From Cladocopium goreaui (Eukaryota; Sar; Dinophyceae; Suessiales; Symbiodiniaceae), in the NCBI GenBank assembly GCA_947184155.2, contig CAMXCT020001719.1, positions 62,001-126,000 on the forward strand: a stretch of 64,000 nt of DNA, given 5' to 3'. The notes beneath the pieces were generated by a model. The model had not been told where the DNA came from, did no database searches, and worked only from the letters and a program-made list of their open reading frames with translations. The position numbers were made by a program, and so were the translations under genes. Shown piece by piece: positions 62,423 through 64,000 of the stretch. How positions within the stretch are numbered: position 1 is the stretch's first letter; each line of letters starts with the position of its first letter.

Positions 62423-64000
62423 ACTCGCCTAGGCTCAAGAGCATCACTACCTAGTTTCTCAACTTGACTTTCTGAATCTTGCTTACCACGTTTGCGCACA
62501 GGTGCAGAATGTTTTGGTTCAATGACTTGAGGTTCATCTGAATCAATTTTGTCCAAACCTAACTCCCTAGCTACCTTGTCAAGTTCATCTTCTTCATCAA
62601 GCTTGGGATAGGAGACAACAACCTTCTTTCTCGATGAACCTGATTGAGAGTCATCGACGACTTGAGGTTTCTGCTTACCTACGTGTCTCTTGGCTGCAGG
62701 TGGACCTACCTCAATCTTTTTCGAGCTTGGTCCTTTCGAAATCGGTTTGCCTTCCTCCTTCTTTAAGGAGCTTGGCTTCTTTTTCTGTACACCTGATGGC
62801 ACTGAAGAGGCTGACTCAGGGTGAAAAAGTTCATCAATGTTTCCCCGAAAGGGCCTTGCACGATCAATGTCACTTCTGACAATTTCATCTGGGATCACGT
62901 AGTCCTCCTTGATCTTGTAGATGGTCTTGCCCTTCCAGAACTCTTCACTCTGTTCAGAAAACCTTTTCCTTTCAGTGCGCCAGTTGTCCTTGTGAAGAAC
63001 CTTCTTCTTGCTCTTCTGGAATTCCATGTGAGTCTCTCTCTCATCAAGAAGTTGATCTTTTGGAATTGGAGTCTTCTCTGATCGAGTCATCTCATGTAAG
63101 TTCATTCTCTTGTCCTTGTGGTGCCTGATGAGTTCACGACGTAATGGATCAACCTGCCAGTAGTCACCAAGCACCAAAACTTCTCCTTCATGATCATCTT
63201 GTTTGACAGCAATCTGGCTGTACTCAAAGTGATCGTGTTGTGAAAAGAAACTCTTGACTTGAGGAGTCTTGAAATGAACTTGGCCCATGTGCCATGCTAC
63301 ACCTTGTAGGTCGAGAATGAGATGAGTACTGATGGCTGTCCTCAAAACCATTTTTCTCATGCCAATACGTGCACAGGACAAATAAGCCTTCTCTGGAGTA
63401 AGTTCAAATTGAAATCCAAGGTTTCTCATCTGTGGAAGTGACATCAACAATGGGACATTACCTTCTTCGACAATGTCGAATTCTGTGAACTGAGTGTTCC
63501 ATCCATGATCATACATGAATATCACGAGCTTCTCAGTACATTTGGATTGTTGTGAATTTGCAAAGAAGAATCTTGAACTTGTTGGCTGAATTTCATACCA
63601 GAGTCCACTGTTGGGATGTGAGTCAACATATCTGCGAAATGATTCAACTGCTCGTCGAGAGCCCATAGCTCTTGTGCATCCAAGATCCAGAATACACACA
63701 GTTGGTGGTGCAGAATTCTCTGTGTGAAAAGCTAGTCCATTCTCACATGCCAGATCAGTCTGTACAGTATGAAATGAAAAAGCACTCTGCTCTGATGGTT
63801 CCTCTATCTCTGTAGAGCATCCATGTGAAAACAATGTTGTGCCTTTTGCCAATGGCTTCCATGAAGCCTCACCTTCTTGAAGACCAACTTGCCTGGGCAC
63901 ACGAGCTGGACGTCGTTGTACACCTTGTCGAAGTGCATCAACTTCTCCACCCAGAACAGGGAATCTTTTCATTTCCCTTCTGTTTTGATGTGCTGTTGCA
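62419..64000 (-). CDS. Protease region of the copia polyprotein, 5' open
   Basis: The frame is open to the window edge and probably continues upstream into Gag. From the Met at 63972, the aspartic protease site is ILDLGCTRAMGSR (D96), in the position of DTGAT/DSGCS, and GNVPLLMSLPQMRNLGF (171-187) is the second conserved strand region (usually ILG). A basic Lys/Ser-rich region (residues 390-470: KPSSLKKEEGKPISK) links to integrase. The frame stops at TGA 62419-62421; the integrase frame lies at -1 and is closed by a TAG only about ten bases upstream, so any frameshift must occur in that very short overlap. Confidence 0.8.
   Translation of the reverse strand, partial: ATAHQNRREMKRFPVLGGEVDALRQGVQRRPARVPRQVGLQEGEASWKPLAKGTTLFSHGCSTEIEEPSEQSAFSFHTVQTDLACENGLAFHTENSAPPTVCILDLGCTRAMGSRRAVESFRRYVDSHPNSGLWYEIQPTSSRFFFANSQQSKCTEKLVIFMYDHGWNTQFTEFDIVEEGNVPLLMSLPQMRNLGFQFELTPEKAYLSCARIGMRKMVLRTAISTHLILDLQGVAWHMGQVHFKTPQVKSFFSQHDHFEYSQIAVKQDDHEGEVLVLGDYWQVDPLRRELIRHHKDKRMNLHEMTRSEKTPIPKDQLLDERETHMEFQKSKKKVLHKDNWRTERKRFSEQSEEFWKGKTIYKIKEDYVIPDEIVRSDIDRARPFRGNIDELFHPESASSVPSGVQKKKPSSLKKEEGKPISKGPSSKKIEVGPPAAKRHVGKQKPQVVDDSQSGSSRKKVVVSYPKLDEEDELDKVARELGLDKIDSDEPQVIEPKHSAPVRKRGKQDSESQVEKLGSDALEPRRV

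Larger units (their letters stand above)
50079..64000 (-). mobile_element. Ty1/copia-type LTR retroelement with 3' accessory ORFs, 5' end outside window
   Basis: Read on the minus strand from 64,000 down, the order is protease, integrase, reverse transcriptase, RNase H: the Ty1/copia order (Gypsy has integrase last). After RNase H come about 5.7 kb of extra coding sequence with Tpt1/KptA-like and nuclease-like domains. The 3' non-coding end (51068-50079) abuts telomere-like DNA. Gag and the 5' LTR lie beyond the window, so LTR borders cannot be verified. Several nonsense and frame breaks mark this copy as decayed, or partly as sequencing error. Confidence 0.85.

Noticed and set aside
1-64000. 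CRISPR arrays, prokaryotic operons, rRNA genes
   Set aside because: The repeats have no unique spacers of constant size, genes are intron-bearing, and no rRNA core sequence was recognised.

Overview
The window is nuclear DNA of a eukaryote, most probably a dinoflagellate of the Symbiodiniaceae type. This is an inference from several signs: very small, GC-richer exons scattered through simple-repeat-rich introns; mostly phase-0 introns with GT-AG and some apparent GC-AG borders; one intron bounded by a direct repeat; dense minisatellites; CCCTAAA-type telomere-like DNA; and two mobile elements of kinds I associate with this group, a Helitron-like element with an OTU peptidase ORF and a very long Ty1/copia element with extra 3' ORFs. 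A species cannot be named from the sequence.

Layout. 1-5.1 kb: the end of a coiled-coil gene, then fragmented exons of a second coiled-coil gene with an acidic and lysine-rich tail. 5.2-6.4 kb: 21-bp minisatellites and a nested GC-rich hairpin element. 8.2-10.5 kb: two adjacent unidentified protein genes. 11-17.5 kb: mostly intron or intergenic DNA with a PPR-like exon, small TIR-bounded elements and duplicated repeats. 17.9-19.7 kb: a spliced unidentified gene with a half-kilobase (ATGT/ATGC)n array in an intron. 21.2-28.4 kb: a Helitron-like element (OTU-like peptidase, Cys-rich/C2H2 protein, HUH Rep; no helicase seen), cut at 28,366 and joined to a copy of a zinc-finger gene. 28.4-36.1 kb: satellite country, with 384-bp CTG-rich units, an intact zinc-finger ORF, a 12/60-bp minisatellite, a 68-bp hairpin repeat, and an assembly gap. 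36.5-48 kb: plus-strand host genes in tiny exons (Arg-rich protein, membrane-like protein, SUZ-domain protein, small secreted protein, propeller-like protein). 48.5-50.1 kb: (TCTAA)-type and degenerate telomere-like repeats. 50.1-64 kb: a minus-strand Ty1/copia element running off the right edge.

Main discovery candidate. Read in its own direction, the copia element has protease, integrase, a methyltransferase-like module, a reverse transcriptase with a ~215-residue insertion, and RNase H. It then has about 5.7 kb of additional coding sequence with a Tpt1/KptA-type RNA 2'-phosphotransferase-like domain and, at the 3' end, an endonuclease/exonuclease/phosphatase-like domain. This copy is broken by three in-frame stops (TAG, TAA, TGA) and several frame changes, two of them at a T6 run and a (GA)n run. 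It is therefore a decayed or misassembled copy of what looks like an RNA-processing-equipped retroelement.

All recognisable host exons lie on the plus strand, consistent with the unidirectional gene arrangement known in dinoflagellates. Exon borders are my manual calls from reading frame and splice dinucleotides; no transcript evidence was available.
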